Source: an uncultured Oscillospiraceae bacterium
Lineage (GTDB): Bacteria > Bacillota > Clostridia > Oscillospirales > Ruminococcaceae
Length of the DNA: 64,000 nt
Reading direction: 5' to 3'
NCBI GenBank assembly: GCA_934465295.1
Contig: CAKSKU010000003.1
Coordinates: forward strand, 94,654 to 158,653
The notes under the pieces are model-generated. The model did not search any database. It saw only the letters and a list, made by a program, of their open reading frames with translations, and was not told the DNA's origin. This document shows, piece after piece, positions 1-8,913 of the stretch (the stretch's first letter is position 1; the number at the start of each line of letters is the position of its first letter). Made by a program: the position numbers and the translations under genes.

Positions 1-1122
1 CTGATAGAAGTCGTTTACGACTGCGGAGGCTGTAACGAGGAGCTGGCTGTCCGCTGTACTCATTATCGAAGCAAGCACTGCGGAGAGGAACACGCCTGCG
101 AGCGCACCCGGGAACAGACGTCGTACAACGTCGATGAAGATAAGCTCACGCTCGGTATCTATAAGCGTAACGCCTATGCTGTCGAGATAAACTCTTCCGA
201 GGATACCGATAAGAACTGCTGCGCCGAGGGAGATAAGTACCCATACGATAGCGATTATAGCGGATTTCTTGATGCTCTTTGCGTCCTTGATAGCCATAAA
301 GCGGACAAGGATATGCGGCATACCGAAGTAGCCGAGCGCCCATGCGAGGTCGCTTATGATCGAGTTTGCGCTTTTTCCGCTCACCAATGACGCATAGCCC
401 GAAGCGTCTGCGCCTTCAGCTACCATCTTAGGTGTTGATGTGACCATTTCCCAGCTGAAATCGGGAGTTGATGTAATAAGCGCAATAGGGAGTGCGATGA
501 TCGTGAAGAACATCAGCAAGCCCTGAACAAGGTCGGTCCAAGCAACAGCGTTGAAGCCGCCGAGGAATGTATAGATGATGATTATAAGTGCGGAGATGAT
601 GACCGCTGCCTTTGTGTAGGTCTCGTTGGTGCTGTCGATGTTGAAAACGACCTGGAAAAGCTTGCCGCCCGAAACGAATGCAGAGGTCGTATAAACGAGG
701 AAGAATATGAATATTACGATCGCACATACGAGACGGACGATCGGGCTGTCTGCCTTGAAACGGTTCTGGAGATACTGCGGGATAGTGATAGCATCGCCCG
801 CCTGTTCGGTGAACTTACGCAGCGGCTTTGCAACGAAAGCCCAGTTGAGTATCGTTCCGATCGCAAGACCGATAGCGATCCAGTAGTTTCCCATACCCGT
901 AGCGTAAGCTGCACCGGGGAGACCCATCATCAGCCAGCCGCTCATATCGGATGCCTGTGCGGACATCGCCGTTACCCACGAATTAAGACCTCTTCCTGCG
1001 AGGAAGTAGTCGCTCATTTTTTTGCTCTTGTTGCTGAAATAAAAGCCTATGCCGAGCATAATGATAAGATATATCACAAATGCGATCAGCACGGGGACAT
1101 CAGCGTTTTTTAAGAACCCCAT
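1..1122 (-). CDS. putP: Sodium/proline symporter, PutP-type (partial)
   Basis: The gene runs off the left edge of the window, leaving 374 N-terminal residues; PutP-type transporters are about 490-510 residues. On the minus strand it begins MGFLKNADV and enters a first membrane helix at about residue 9. Sodium:solute symporter family blocks are visible: AGRGLNSW, SDMSGWLMMG, FVAKPLRKF, and near the truncated end SIMSTADSQLL, the Na+-binding helix-8 type signature. The family takes up proline (or a related solute) with Na+ across the cytoplasmic membrane; substrate is inferred from family resemblance only. The start is supported by GAAAGGCGGC just upstream. It stands alone here; a weak -10 (TATAAT on the minus strand) lies at 1158-1163. 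Confidence 0.9.
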   Translation of the reverse strand, partial: MGFLKNADVPVLIAFVIYLIIMLGIGFYFSNKSKKMSDYFLAGRGLNSWVTAMSAQASDMSGWLMMGLPGAAYATGMGNYWIAIGLAIGTILNWAFVAKPLRKFTEQAGDAITIPQYLQNRFKADSPIVRLVCAIVIFIFFLVYTTSAFVSGGKLFQVVFNIDSTNETYTKAAVIISALIIIIYTFLGGFNAVAWTDLVQGLLMFFTIIALPIALITSTPDFSWEMVTSTPKMVAEGADASGYASLVSGKSANSIISDLAWALGYFGMPHILVRFMAIKDAKSIKKSAIIAIVWVLISLGAAVLIGILGRVYLDSIGVTLIDTERELIFIDVVRRLFPGALAGVFLSAVLASIMSTADSQLLVTASAVVNDFYQ

Positions 1123-1288
1123 AATTTGCCGCCTTTCGATAAAAAATAACATCCTTTATTATACTCTTTTTTTCGGCACTAAGTATGTATTTTTGATGAA
1201 CACGCACCAACTTTGGCGGATTTATGCAAATTGGTTGAGTAAATGCACGGTTTATAAACAAATAACACAAACAAAACCGCCTTAACAC

Positions 1289-1320
1289 CGCATTAGCAAC
1301 GCATTAGCAACGCATTAGCG
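1289..1320. repeat. 11-bp tandem repeat overlapping a stop codon
   Basis: Almost three copies of CGCATTAGCAA. The last copy contains the stop codon of the neighbouring minus-strand DUF815 ATPase gene. Probably slippage at the 3' end of the gene; no function is suggested. Confidence 0.7.
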
Positions 1321-2490
1321 TGCAAGAACGGACTGGATATAATGCTTTGCAGCTCTGCCGCTTCTGCCGTTTCTGCGCAGGGCGAATGCTTCCGCACCCA
1401 TAAGAAGCTCGTCCGTGACCTCGATCCCGTTTTCCTTGGCGAGGTTTGCGACTATCTTAAGATAGTTCTCCTTGTCGGGCTTAAGGAATGCGACTTTGAG
1501 TCCGAAACGCTCGGAAAGCGAGATAAGCTCCTCTCTTGTATCGGAAGCGTGCATATCATCGCCGTCTCTGTCGGAGAATTTCTCCTTTACAAGATGACGT
1601 CTGTTGCTCGTTGCATAGATCGCCATATTTGAGGTCTTTGCCGCAGCCGAACCCTCGAGAACAGCTTTGAGCGAGCTGAAATTATCATCATCGGACGAGA
1701 ACGAAACATCATCGATGAAGATTATGAATTTGAGCGGATTTTTCGCTATCCGTTCGATAACATCGGGAAGCTCGGGGAGCTGCGTTTTGTTAAGCTCGAT
1801 AAGGCGCAGACCGTCGTTCCTGTATTCGTTGACGATAGCCTTTACGGTCGAGGACTTTCCTGTTCCTGCGTCGCCGTAAAGAAGCACATTTGCGGCAGGC
1901 TTGTTATTGAGCAGCGCAAGCGTGTTGCCGATGACCTTTCCGCGTTCAAGCTCATAGCCCGAAAGCTGAGAGAGACGCTGAGGATCGGGGTTCTTGATAG
2001 GCACAAGTCTGCCGTTTTTGAGCGTGAAAGCATAATATTCGGCGAAAATGCCGCAGCCCCTTGTCGACAGGCAGCCCATGCGCTCGGTGTAAGCCTTGAG
2101 AAAGTTGACATGTGTTGTTTTCCATTCGGAGGAGACGTAAGCGGCGTGTTCGCCCATTGCTTTTTTTACCTCGGCGGAGGACAGCTCTGCGATCTCCTGC
2201 AAGGCTTCAAGCTCTGCCTTTGCGGCTTTTTCGATATTTTCGGGAACTTCCTCGTATGCGGCAAGACGGAGCATAAAAGGGTTCTCGTTCTCGGTGACTG
2301 CACCGAGGATACATTCGGTGAGGTCGTCCGTTGTTCGGTAGAGGAGATTTACGAAGCTGCCGTAGCTTGCAGGGGTAGGTTCACGGAGCAATGCATGGAA
2401 AGCCTGCACGGTCTCATCTTCAAGGATCCCTCTGAAAACCGAAAGGGCGCTCAGTTTTTCGGCATAAGGCATAAGTGTATTTACGATCAT
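1315..2490 (-). CDS. DUF815-type AAA ATPase
   Basis: 391-residue soluble P-loop ATPase. The N-terminal ~190 residues are helical and variable. They are followed by Walker A (LLYGDAGTGKSS, about residue 205), a Walker B-like strand with paired acidic residues (FIIFIDDVSF) and a sensor-like ATSNRRHL segment, the layout of the DUF815 group of AAA proteins. The family binds and hydrolyses ATP; its client is unknown. The start ATG has AAAAGGAACG upstream, and a minus-strand promoter (TTGTAT, 16-bp spacer, TATAAT) lies at 2539-2566. The gene is transcribed alone, divergently from the gene at 2703. No signal peptide or membrane helix is seen. Confidence 0.85.
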   Translation of the reverse strand: MIVNTLMPYAEKLSALSVFRGILEDETVQAFHALLREPTPASYGSFVNLLYRTTDDLTECILGAVTENENPFMLRLAAYEEVPENIEKAAKAELEALQEIAELSSAEVKKAMGEHAAYVSSEWKTTHVNFLKAYTERMGCLSTRGCGIFAEYYAFTLKNGRLVPIKNPDPQRLSQLSGYELERGKVIGNTLALLNNKPAANVLLYGDAGTGKSSTVKAIVNEYRNDGLRLIELNKTQLPELPDVIERIAKNPLKFIIFIDDVSFSSDDDNFSSLKAVLEGSAAAKTSNMAIYATSNRRHLVKEKFSDRDGDDMHASDTREELISLSERFGLKVAFLKPDKENYLKIVANLAKENGIEVTDELLMGAEAFALRRNGRSGRAAKHYIQSVLAR

Positions 2491-2538
2491 TTTTATCGTT
2501 CCTTTTTATAAAAATTTTATGGAAATTTGTACACTTCT

Positions 2539-2566
2539 ATTATAGCACCTTAGTGTAAAAATACAA
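2539..2566 (-). promoter_or_regulatory. Promoter of the DUF815 ATPase gene
   Basis: On the minus strand: TTGTAT, 16-bp spacer, TATAAT, about 50 bp upstream of the start codon. Confidence 0.55.
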
Positions 2567-2579
2567 TAGACAACCTGTT

Positions 2580-2652
2580 TTTTGTCATTTTTGACAAAAT
2601 AATGGCGGTAATTGTCTGTACTATTGAAAATGTGATATAAATATGCTATAAT
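2580..2652 (+). promoter_or_regulatory. Promoter with upstream inverted repeat
   Basis: TTGAAA at 2624-2629, 17-bp spacer, TATAAT at 2647-2652, followed about 50 bp later by the gene at 2703. Upstream, TTTTGTCA-N4-TGACAAAA (2580-2599) is a perfect 8-bp inverted repeat between the two divergent genes and could be an operator. The promoter is a direct sequence match; the operator role is inference. Confidence 0.6.
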
Positions 2653-2702
2653 TTATAGAGTTATTTTTATATAAACATTCTGATCAAGGAGCAAATTTAA
2701 AA

Positions 2703-3626
2703 ATGGATATAAATTTTCATATTCCCGATTTTGTCAATCACTGCCGACTTAATCTGCTTCTGCTTGAACTTATGAAGCAGCATCCCGAGTATTTCCGTGA
2801 AGGCGTAAAAATAGCATCTGTTTTCGGCGCATTTCCACCATCACTCTGGAACGGCGGACGAAATACTGTCGGTGTTGTTGATGATGAGATAATCAAGAAT
2901 GTCACACAGGCGTTCAATTCAAGGGGAGTTCCGCTCCGATTTACGTTCACTAACCCTCTTATCGAGGAAAAGCATCTCGGCGACCCTTTCTGCAACAAGG
3001 TACTGAGATTATGCGACAACGGAATGAACGAGGTCATCGTTTTTTCGCCGCTGCTTGAAGAATACATCCGCAAAAACTACCCCAACTATAAGATAACCTC
3101 GTCCACCTGCAAGGAGATACGCAATGCGGATGAGCTTGCCGCAGAGCTTGAAAAGGACTATCACTATGTCGTTCTTGACTATAACTGGAACAATAATTTC
3201 GGGTTCCTTGAAAAGGTCCCCCACAAGGAAAAGTGCGAGCTGCTGATAAATGCCTGCTGTACCCCGAACTGCCAGAGGAGAGGCGAGCATTACCGTGCTA
3301 TCGGCGAGGCGCAGATAGAATATGCCGAAGCAATGAAGACTCCGCCGATGATGCGCAAGCCTATACAGATAAAGGAATTCAATTGCCCGTCGATGCTTCG
3401 CCATATCTATCAGATAAACGATCTGCCGACACATATTTCCCCCGATGCAATTCTTGAAAAGTATATTCCGATGGGATATAACCAGTTCAAGATCGAGGGA
3501 AGAACTATCCCCGATATCGCACTTGCCGAAAACTACATTTATTATATGGTAAAGCCTGAGTATAAGGACACTGCACGTCTTGAACTGCTCTCCGCACTTA
3601 CAAAGAAAACAAAGTATTTCAATTAA
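2703..3626 (+). CDS. Conserved-looking protein of unknown function with Cys motif
   Basis: 307 residues, no signal peptide or membrane helix. I do not recognise the family with certainty. The N-terminal half alternates beta-strand-like and helical segments (KIASVFGAFPP, VPLRFTFTNPL, EVIVFSPLL, YVVLDYNWNN), as in a TIM-barrel-like fold. It is followed by a cysteine motif, NACCTPNCQRRGEHY (about residues 182-196), that could bind a metal or Fe-S cluster. This pattern loosely recalls the Cys-bearing barrels of the peptidase U32/UbiU group, but the match is too weak to assign. It has its own promoter and an RBS AAGGAGC eight nucleotides upstream of the start. Monocistronic by context. Confidence 0.75.
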   Translation: MDINFHIPDFVNHCRLNLLLLELMKQHPEYFREGVKIASVFGAFPPSLWNGGRNTVGVVDDEIIKNVTQAFNSRGVPLRFTFTNPLIEEKHLGDPFCNKVLRLCDNGMNEVIVFSPLLEEYIRKNYPNYKITSSTCKEIRNADELAAELEKDYHYVVLDYNWNNNFGFLEKVPHKEKCELLINACCTPNCQRRGEHYRAIGEAQIEYAEAMKTPPMMRKPIQIKEFNCPSMLRHIYQINDLPTHISPDAILEKYIPMGYNQFKIEGRTIPDIALAENYIYYMVKPEYKDTARLELLSALTKKTKYFN

Positions 3627-3777
3627 CTTGTTATTTTGCACAAAAAGTATCGTTTTCTTTAACAAACTGATTAAAAAAGTCTGATTTCAGCCCCTTTATT
3701 CATATTTTGACTTAATAATTAAAATAAATTTAATATTTGGTTAATATTTCATCCACATAGGACGCTGCAAAAACCGT

Positions 3778-3825
3778 TATAATTAAAATAAGAGCCGCTG
3801 CGTTTAGGCATTTTGACAACGCAGC
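3778..3825 (+). promoter_or_regulatory. -10 element and 5'-leader hairpin before the flavodoxin gene
   Basis: TATAAT at 3778-3783 (no good -35). Downstream in the leader, GCTGCGTT (3797-3804) pairs perfectly with AACGCAGC (3818-3825). The hairpin is followed by A-rich, not T-rich, sequence on the plus strand, so it is not a terminator for this gene. Confidence 0.4.
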
Positions 3826-3877
3826 AAAAAATCTATCTAACAGGGAGGAAAGAGGGCATCAAAGCCTGTACATAACA

Positions 3878-6487
3878 ATGAAAGATATAGCTGTTGTATA
3901 TGCTACAAAATACGGTCACACCAAGCAATATGCCGAATGGCTGAAAGAAGAAACAGGCGCAGACATCTTCGCTGCGGCTTCCTTTACGTCCACAAAGGCA
4001 CTCGAATACAAGGCAGTCGTCTTTGCAGGCGGTGTTTACGGCGACAAGATACTGATAATGGACTGGCTGAAAAAGAACCTCGGTCAGGTCAATGTCAACA
4101 AGATGATCGTTGCCGCAGTTTCGTGGTACTGCAATGACTCCGAAGAAGCTAAGGCTCGCCTTATCACTGAAAATTACCCCGAGCAGTTCAAGAATGTTGT
4201 TCCGCTCATCGTTATCAACAGCGGCATTGACAAGAAGAAAACGAGCGTTATGGACAAAGCACAGCTCCTTGCTGCACAGACCTCGATAAATAAGCATGAT
4301 GTCCGCACCGCCGATGATATCAATGCACTCGCAATAATCAAGGGCTATTCCGATTCGACTTCAAAGGATAACCTTAAAAGCCTTATCGCAGCCGTACAGA
4401 ATATAATCGATCCGCCGAAAAAGTCTGCACAGAGAGCGGCGGAGGAAATAAGAGAGGCACTCAAAGAACCGCCGAAGCCTGCTGCCGAGGCAAAGCCGGC
4501 ACCGACAGCTCCCGTTCAGCCCAAGCCTGCCGCAGAAACGCCGACACCTGCGCCGACTCCTGCGCCGACGGCTGTTCCGAAGCCCGAGCCGCCGAAGCCT
4601 GTTCAGCCGAAGCCGTCCGCACCGAGCGGAGACCATGTTGTAACATCGCTTGACGACGCACTTGCTGCGCTTTCATCGGGAAATGTTCTGCTCAACAAAC
4701 CTCCCGTTCATCAGCATAAGCCTGTTGAAGCTGAAAAGCCTGTTGAAGCTGCGGAAACGACTGTCCGTGAGGAAGCTCCCGCTCAGCCTAAGGAAGAACC
4801 TAAGCAGGAAGCTCCGAAGCCTGTTCAGCCGAAGCCGTCCGCACCAACGGGAGAACACGTTGTAACATCGCTTGATGACGCTCTTGCTGCGCTTTCATCG
4901 GGAAATGTTCTGCTCAATCATCCTCCCGTTCATCAGCACAATGCTCCCGAAGCTCCAAAGGCTGAACCTGTTAAGGAAGAAGTTAAGGTTGAAATACCAC
5001 AGCCTGTTCAGCCCGAGCCTGTTAAGGAAGAAGTTAAGGTTGAAATACCACAGCCTGTTCAGCCCGAACCTGTTAAGGCAGAAGTTGAGGTTGAAGAAGC
5101 TAAGTCTGTTCAGCCCGAACCTGTTAAGGCGGAAGCTGAGGTTGAAGAACCTAAGCCTGTTCAGCCCGAACCTGTTAAGGCGGAAGCTGAGGTTGAAGCT
5201 CCGAAGCCTGTTCAGCCTGAACCTGTTAAGGAAGAAGTTAAGGCTGAAATACCACAGCCTGTTCAGCCCGAGCCTGTTAAGGAAGAGGTTAAGGTTGAAG
5301 TTCCTAAGCCTGTTCATATTGAACCGAAGCAGGAAGCTGAGGAAAACGACAATGTTCTCTCGATCGCAGACGATATTGCCGAGCTTACAGCACCGGCGCC
5401 TGCGGCTGTTCCGAAATTTGAAGCAGCTCCTAAGCCTGCACCTATGCCGAAGCCCGAGATGCCGACACGTCCTGCACCTGCACCGATGCCGACTCCTGCT
5501 CCGACACCGGCACCGACTCCTGCGCCTATGCCTGCTCCGAAGCCTGCAAGCACAGCGCCTAAGCACAACAGCTACATGGATCTCTTCTCACGCAAGAAGC
5601 CGACAGCGGAACCTGCACCCGTTCAGGCGGCTGCACCTGCACCGACTCCGACTCCTGCGCCCGAGCCGATATCCGATATTTTATTTGACCCGATCGGAAT
5701 TTCTTCTGCGACGCCTGCACCTGCACCAAAGTCTGCTCCTGCGCCAAGTCCTGCTCCCGTAAGCAGCGCAGGTATCGACTTCGATTTCGATATCCTCGGA
5801 AACGAAAGCTCCACGGCGAACAGAACAAGCTCCAGAGCACTCAATGCGGTTGAGGATCTCGCAAAAGCAAAGGCTAAAGCCGAGGCTGAACGCCTTAAAA
5901 ACGAGAGAGACCGTGAGGAACAGGCTGCAAGAGATGCAGCCGCTGCAAAGGCAGACAATACCTATGATATAATCAACAACTCCATCGACCTCGATATCAC
6001 CGATGACGGCGCTCCGAGCAATGATAACAGCACTCTCTTCGGCAGCGAACCCGAAAAGAAAGACATCGGCAACATCAGCATGGACGATGAAGCTGAGACT
6101 GAGGAAAACGTTGACGAGACCTTTGGCGACGATGTAATGTTCGTTGATGATTATGACGACTCCGAGCTTGAAGGTCTTACCGCAGCCGATCTGCTCGCTC
6201 CCGAACAGCCTGTTCAGCAGAGCGATCACAAGCGCATGGATTTCAAGAAGCTCCAGCAGGAGATCGAGGAGTCCATCGAACTCAACAGACAGATCCGTGA
6301 CAAGGAACGCACAAGAAATATGCGTGAAAGCGAGCGAAAGGCTCTCGCCGAAGCCGAAAAAACACCTAAGAAGGGCATCAAGCAGCCCGAGGACGCAGAT
6401 GTATTCTTCAAGCGTCCCGGCAAGGACTATTATTCCTCCGATTCAATGCCCGAGATAAAGTTCAACAGACACGGAAACGGTTTCTGA
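3878..6487 (+). CDS. Flavodoxin-domain protein with long Pro/Glu/Val repeat region
   Basis: 869 residues in three parts. Residues 1 to ~160 are a flavodoxin-like fold (KDIAVVYATKYGHTKQYAEW, VVFAGGVYGDKI, VAAVSWY) with the FMN phosphate loop pattern seen in HemG/flavodoxin_5 proteins. Residues ~165-640 are low complexity: Pro/Ala-rich linkers, two copies of a VTSLDDALAALSSGN cassette (about residues 255 and 329), and seven tandem 17-residue units of the type EPVKEEVKVE-IPQPVQP (363-481). Residues ~640-869 are charged and helical with an Asp/Glu-rich stretch and end in a compact tail (VFFKRPGKDYY). There is no signal peptide, so it should be cytoplasmic. The flavodoxin domain may sense redox or bind FMN, while the rest looks like a scaffold. 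Start chosen at ATG 3878; GGGAGGAAAG lies about 25 nt upstream, which is distant, so a different start is possible. Confidence 0.8.
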   Translation: MKDIAVVYATKYGHTKQYAEWLKEETGADIFAAASFTSTKALEYKAVVFAGGVYGDKILIMDWLKKNLGQVNVNKMIVAAVSWYCNDSEEAKARLITENYPEQFKNVVPLIVINSGIDKKKTSVMDKAQLLAAQTSINKHDVRTADDINALAIIKGYSDSTSKDNLKSLIAAVQNIIDPPKKSAQRAAEEIREALKEPPKPAAEAKPAPTAPVQPKPAAETPTPAPTPAPTAVPKPEPPKPVQPKPSAPSGDHVVTSLDDALAALSSGNVLLNKPPVHQHKPVEAEKPVEAAETTVREEAPAQPKEEPKQEAPKPVQPKPSAPTGEHVVTSLDDALAALSSGNVLLNHPPVHQHNAPEAPKAEPVKEEVKVEIPQPVQPEPVKEEVKVEIPQPVQPEPVKAEVEVEEAKSVQPEPVKAEAEVEEPKPVQPEPVKAEAEVEAPKPVQPEPVKEEVKAEIPQPVQPEPVKEEVKVEVPKPVHIEPKQEAEENDNVLSIADDIAELTAPAPAAVPKFEAAPKPAPMPKPEMPTRPAPAPMPTPAPTPAPTPAPMPAPKPASTAPKHNSYMDLFSRKKPTAEPAPVQAAAPAPTPTPAPEPISDILFDPIGISSATPAPAPKSAPAPSPAPVSSAGIDFDFDILGNESSTANRTSSRALNAVEDLAKAKAKAEAERLKNERDREEQAARDAAAAKADNTYDIINNSIDLDITDDGAPSNDNSTLFGSEPEKKDIGNISMDDEAETEENVDETFGDDVMFVDDYDDSELEGLTAADLLAPEQPVQQSDHKRMDFKKLQQEIEESIELNRQIRDKERTRNMRESERKALAEAEKTPKKGIKQPEDADVFFKRPGKDYYSSDSMPEIKFNRHGNGF
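4964..5320 (+). repeat. Seven tandem 51-bp repeats inside the flavodoxin gene
   Basis: Each unit encodes 17 residues beginning EPVK and ending PVQP or a variant. Units 1 and 2 are nearly identical at DNA level, consistent with recent expansion or contraction. All changes keep the frame. Confidence 0.9.
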
Positions 6488-6509
6488 TAAAACCAATGAC
6501 AGACATTTT

Positions 6510-6544
6510 ACAGCACCGCATAATACCGATTATGCGGCGCTGTT
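6510..6544 (+). terminator. Hairpin terminator after the flavodoxin gene
   Basis: CAGC-CCGCATAAT pairs with ATTATGCGG-GCTG around a short loop. The T tract is weak (TGTTATGTT). It lies about 20 bp after the stop codon and just before a MITE. Confidence 0.55.
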
Positions 6545-6552
6545 ATGTTAAA

Positions 6553-6669
6553 TACTAATTTTTAATCAAAGTGTAGACAAAAAATCGGCGCAAAATCCAT
6601 ATAAACCTGTTTTCAACAGCTACGAGATTTTGCTTGATTTTTTGTACACTTTCAGTTTAAAAATTAGTA
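6553..6669. mobile_element. MITE family I, copy 1
   Basis: 117-bp near-palindrome with terminal inverted repeats TACTAATTTTTAA and its complement TTAAAAATTAGTA, and an internal inverted pair (GTGTA-ACAAAAAATC / GATTTTTTGT-ACAC). There is no coding capacity. Two further copies are at 8814 and 27013. TA flanks are compatible with IS630/Tc1-type mobilisation. Confidence 0.8.
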
Positions 6670-6790
6670 TAAGAAAGCTTATCGGTGCTTCAAAACTGCC
6701 TTTGAGGCAGCTATAAGCTTTTGAGCGAGATACCTTCCCTCGGTGGACTTTTCACACAGGGGAGTCAAACTATAAAATGGGGTGTTCTTT
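6670..6790 (+). other. Structured leader region before pullulanase
   Basis: AAAGCTTAT (6674-) pairs with ATAAGCTTT (~6714-) around an inner CTGCC/GGCAG hairpin. This leaves a possible attenuator-like fold between the MITE and the gene. No known riboswitch class is recognised. Confidence 0.3.
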
Positions 6791-8746
6791 GTGTTTTCCG
6801 ATATTGATAAAAAGTATTTCTATGACGGCAATGACTTAGGTTCGGTCTATTCACCCGAAAAGACCGAATTTAAGGTCTGGGCGCCGCTTGCAGACAACGT
6901 TGCTATCTATCTTTACAAAACCTGCCGTGATGAAAAGCCTTACCGTCATCTTCCGATGACAAAAAATAAAAAGGGCGTATGGTCAAAGACAGTCTACGGC
7001 AACCTTGACGGAGTTTACTACACCTATATCGTGACGAATGACGGCGTTGAGCAGGAAACTATCGATATCTATGCCAAGTCCGCAGGCGCAAACGGCGCAA
7101 TGGGTATGGTTTTTGATGCATCAAAGCTCAATCCCGCAGGTTGGGACAATCAGACCTATGTCAAGCTTGAACATTACACGGACGCCTGTGTTTACGAGCT
7201 TCACGTCCGTGACTTTTCCATCGACGAAAGCGGACATTTCTGCTACAAGGGAAGATTTCTCGCCTTTATCGAAAAAGGACTTGAAAATGACAGCGGCGGC
7301 AGCGTTGGCATTGACCACCTTAAGGAGCTTGGCGTTACCCATGTTCAGCTTATGCCGATATTCGACTTTGTTTCCGTTGATGAGACCGATGTTCACCGTC
7401 CTCAGTTCAACTGGGGATATGACCCTGAGAACTACAACGTTCCCGAGGGTTCATATTCGACCAATCCGTTCAACGGAAAAGCCCGTGTTGCCGAGCTGAA
7501 GCGCCTTGTTTATGCGCTCCATGAGGCAGGCATCGGCGTTATCATGGACGTTGTTTACAACCATACCGCAGGAACAGCTGACTCCTGCTTCACCAAGACC
7601 TTCCCCGAATATTACTATCGTCAGTGGGACGGCAAGCGCAATCTCTATGCGAACGGTTCGGGCTGCGGAAACGAGCTTGCTACCGAGAGGGCGATGGTCA
7701 GAAAATATATCCTCGACAGCCTTGCATACTGGGCTACCGAGTACAAGATAGACGGCTTCCGCTTCGACCTTATGGGACTTTATGATAAGGAAACAATAAA
7801 CTTGGCGTATGAAAAGCTTCACGAAATAAATCCGAACGTCATTATGTACGGCGAGGGCTGGACAGGTGCAGATACGCCGCTTCCGTGGGAACAGCGCTGC
7901 ATGAAGCTCAACGCAAGATTCACGCCGAACGCAGGCTATTTCAGCGATGATTTCCGAGATACCGTAAAAGGCAACAACTTCGAGAACAAGACAAGAGGCT
8001 ATGTCAACGGCGCATCGGGCAACGAGGAGAACGTCAAGGAAATAATCGCAGGACGTATCCCCCACCCACAGCTCCCGAATATGGAGAAATATTCGTGGAC
8101 AAGCTCCCCAACGCAGACCGTGAACTATGTTGAAGCGCACGATAATCTCACGCTCTGGGACAAGCTTTATTATACGAACCCGACCGAAAGCATCGAAACA
8201 AGAATAAAAATGGATAAGCTCGCCGCAGCAATGGTGTTCCTTTCACAGGGCATACCGTTCTTTCAGGCAGGTCAGGAATTCCTGCGCTCGAAGCCGTTCC
8301 CGGGCGGCTCGGTCTTTGACCACAACAGCTACAAGTCGCCTGACGCTATCAACAGCCTGAAGTGGAACAGAAAGTCCGAATTCAAGGACGTTGTGAACTA
8401 TTACAAGGGACTTATCGCTCTCAGAAAGGCACACAATGCGTTCAGAATGTACGAGAATTCGCAGGTCGCAGAGAACCTGCAATTCCTTGACAATCTCCCA
8501 CAGCACATCGTAGGCTTCCTGCTCAAAGGCGATGAAACGCTCGAGGAGATCGTAGTGTTCTTCAACCCGAACAATTACCCCGTAAAGCTCTATGCATTCG
8601 GCGAATACGGAGTTTATGCGGACGGCGGATATGCAGGCGCAGAGCCGTGCAGAAAGGTCTCGGGCGATTATGAGGTCGAGCCGATAAGTGCGATCGTCCT
8701 CGGAAGGGTAAGAGAGACCGAACAGGAAAACGAATTCAATGCATAA
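6791..8746 (+). CDS. pulA: Type I pullulanase (GH13)
   Basis: Hydrolyses alpha-1,6 branch linkages in pullulan, glycogen and amylopectin. The ~650-residue protein has an N-terminal CBM48-like beta domain (FKVWAPLADNVAIYLY) followed by the GH13 barrel with the type I pullulanase signature FNWGYDPENY. The catalytic regions are all present: DGFRFDLMG (nucleophile Asp), MYGEGWTG (acid/base Glu) and VEAHDNLTLW (transition-state Asp). No signal peptide is present, so it acts in the cytoplasm, probably on imported branched oligosaccharides or stored glycogen together with the branching enzyme at 31-33 kb. GTG 6791 was chosen because GGGGTG lies 6 nt upstream; GTG 6782 in the same frame would add three residues and has no well-placed RBS. 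Confidence 0.93.
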   Translation: MFSDIDKKYFYDGNDLGSVYSPEKTEFKVWAPLADNVAIYLYKTCRDEKPYRHLPMTKNKKGVWSKTVYGNLDGVYYTYIVTNDGVEQETIDIYAKSAGANGAMGMVFDASKLNPAGWDNQTYVKLEHYTDACVYELHVRDFSIDESGHFCYKGRFLAFIEKGLENDSGGSVGIDHLKELGVTHVQLMPIFDFVSVDETDVHRPQFNWGYDPENYNVPEGSYSTNPFNGKARVAELKRLVYALHEAGIGVIMDVVYNHTAGTADSCFTKTFPEYYYRQWDGKRNLYANGSGCGNELATERAMVRKYILDSLAYWATEYKIDGFRFDLMGLYDKETINLAYEKLHEINPNVIMYGEGWTGADTPLPWEQRCMKLNARFTPNAGYFSDDFRDTVKGNNFENKTRGYVNGASGNEENVKEIIAGRIPHPQLPNMEKYSWTSSPTQTVNYVEAHDNLTLWDKLYYTNPTESIETRIKMDKLAAAMVFLSQGIPFFQAGQEFLRSKPFPGGSVFDHNSYKSPDAINSLKWNRKSEFKDVVNYYKGLIALRKAHNAFRMYENSQVAENLQFLDNLPQHIVGFLLKGDETLEEIVVFFNPNNYPVKLYAFGEYGVYADGGYAGAEPCRKVSGDYEVEPISAIVLGRVRETEQENEFNA

Positions 8747-8750
8747 TTCA

Positions 8751-8806
8751 GATGCGGGATCATTTGCGGTGTTCCGATATCGGCACTGCGAAATGACCCC
8801 GCATTA
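8751..8806 (+). terminator. Long hairpin after pullulanase
   Basis: ATGCGGG...CCCGCAT outer stem continuing through TCATTTGC/GCGAAATGA to a CCGATATCGG centre. It is an almost continuous ~25-bp stem beginning 5 bp after the stop codon. No strong T tract follows, so it may stabilise the mRNA end as well as terminate. Confidence 0.5.
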
Positions 8807-8813
8807 ATACTAA

Positions 8814-8913
8814 TACTAATTTTTAATCAAAGTGTAGACAAAAAATCGGCGCAAAAGCCATATATGCGAGCTTTTGCTTGATTTTTTGTACACTTTCAGT
8901 TTAAAAATTAGTA
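8814..8913. mobile_element. MITE family I, copy 2
   Basis: 100-bp copy with TACTAATTTTTAA ends and the same internal inverted pair as at 6553. Its right end is fused directly to a family II MITE, sharing the TA at 8912-8913. Confidence 0.8.

Noticed and set aside
146..914. Minus-strand reading frames of 65-99 codons at the left edge
   Set aside because: They are in the wrong frame. The true minus-strand frame is the PutP symporter, which has no end inside the window.
3797..3825. Intrinsic terminator upstream of the flavodoxin gene
   Set aside because: The stem is perfect, but it is followed by A residues on the plus strand; recorded as a leader hairpin only.
4900..5762. Long reading frames antisense or out of frame to the flavodoxin gene that look like leucine-rich repeats
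   Set aside because: They are other-frame readings of the tandem Pro/Glu/Val repeats, lack ribosome binding sites, and the sense frame has the coherent domain structure.
6670..6790. Riboswitch before pullulanase
   Set aside because: A stem can be drawn, but no conserved riboswitch core was found.
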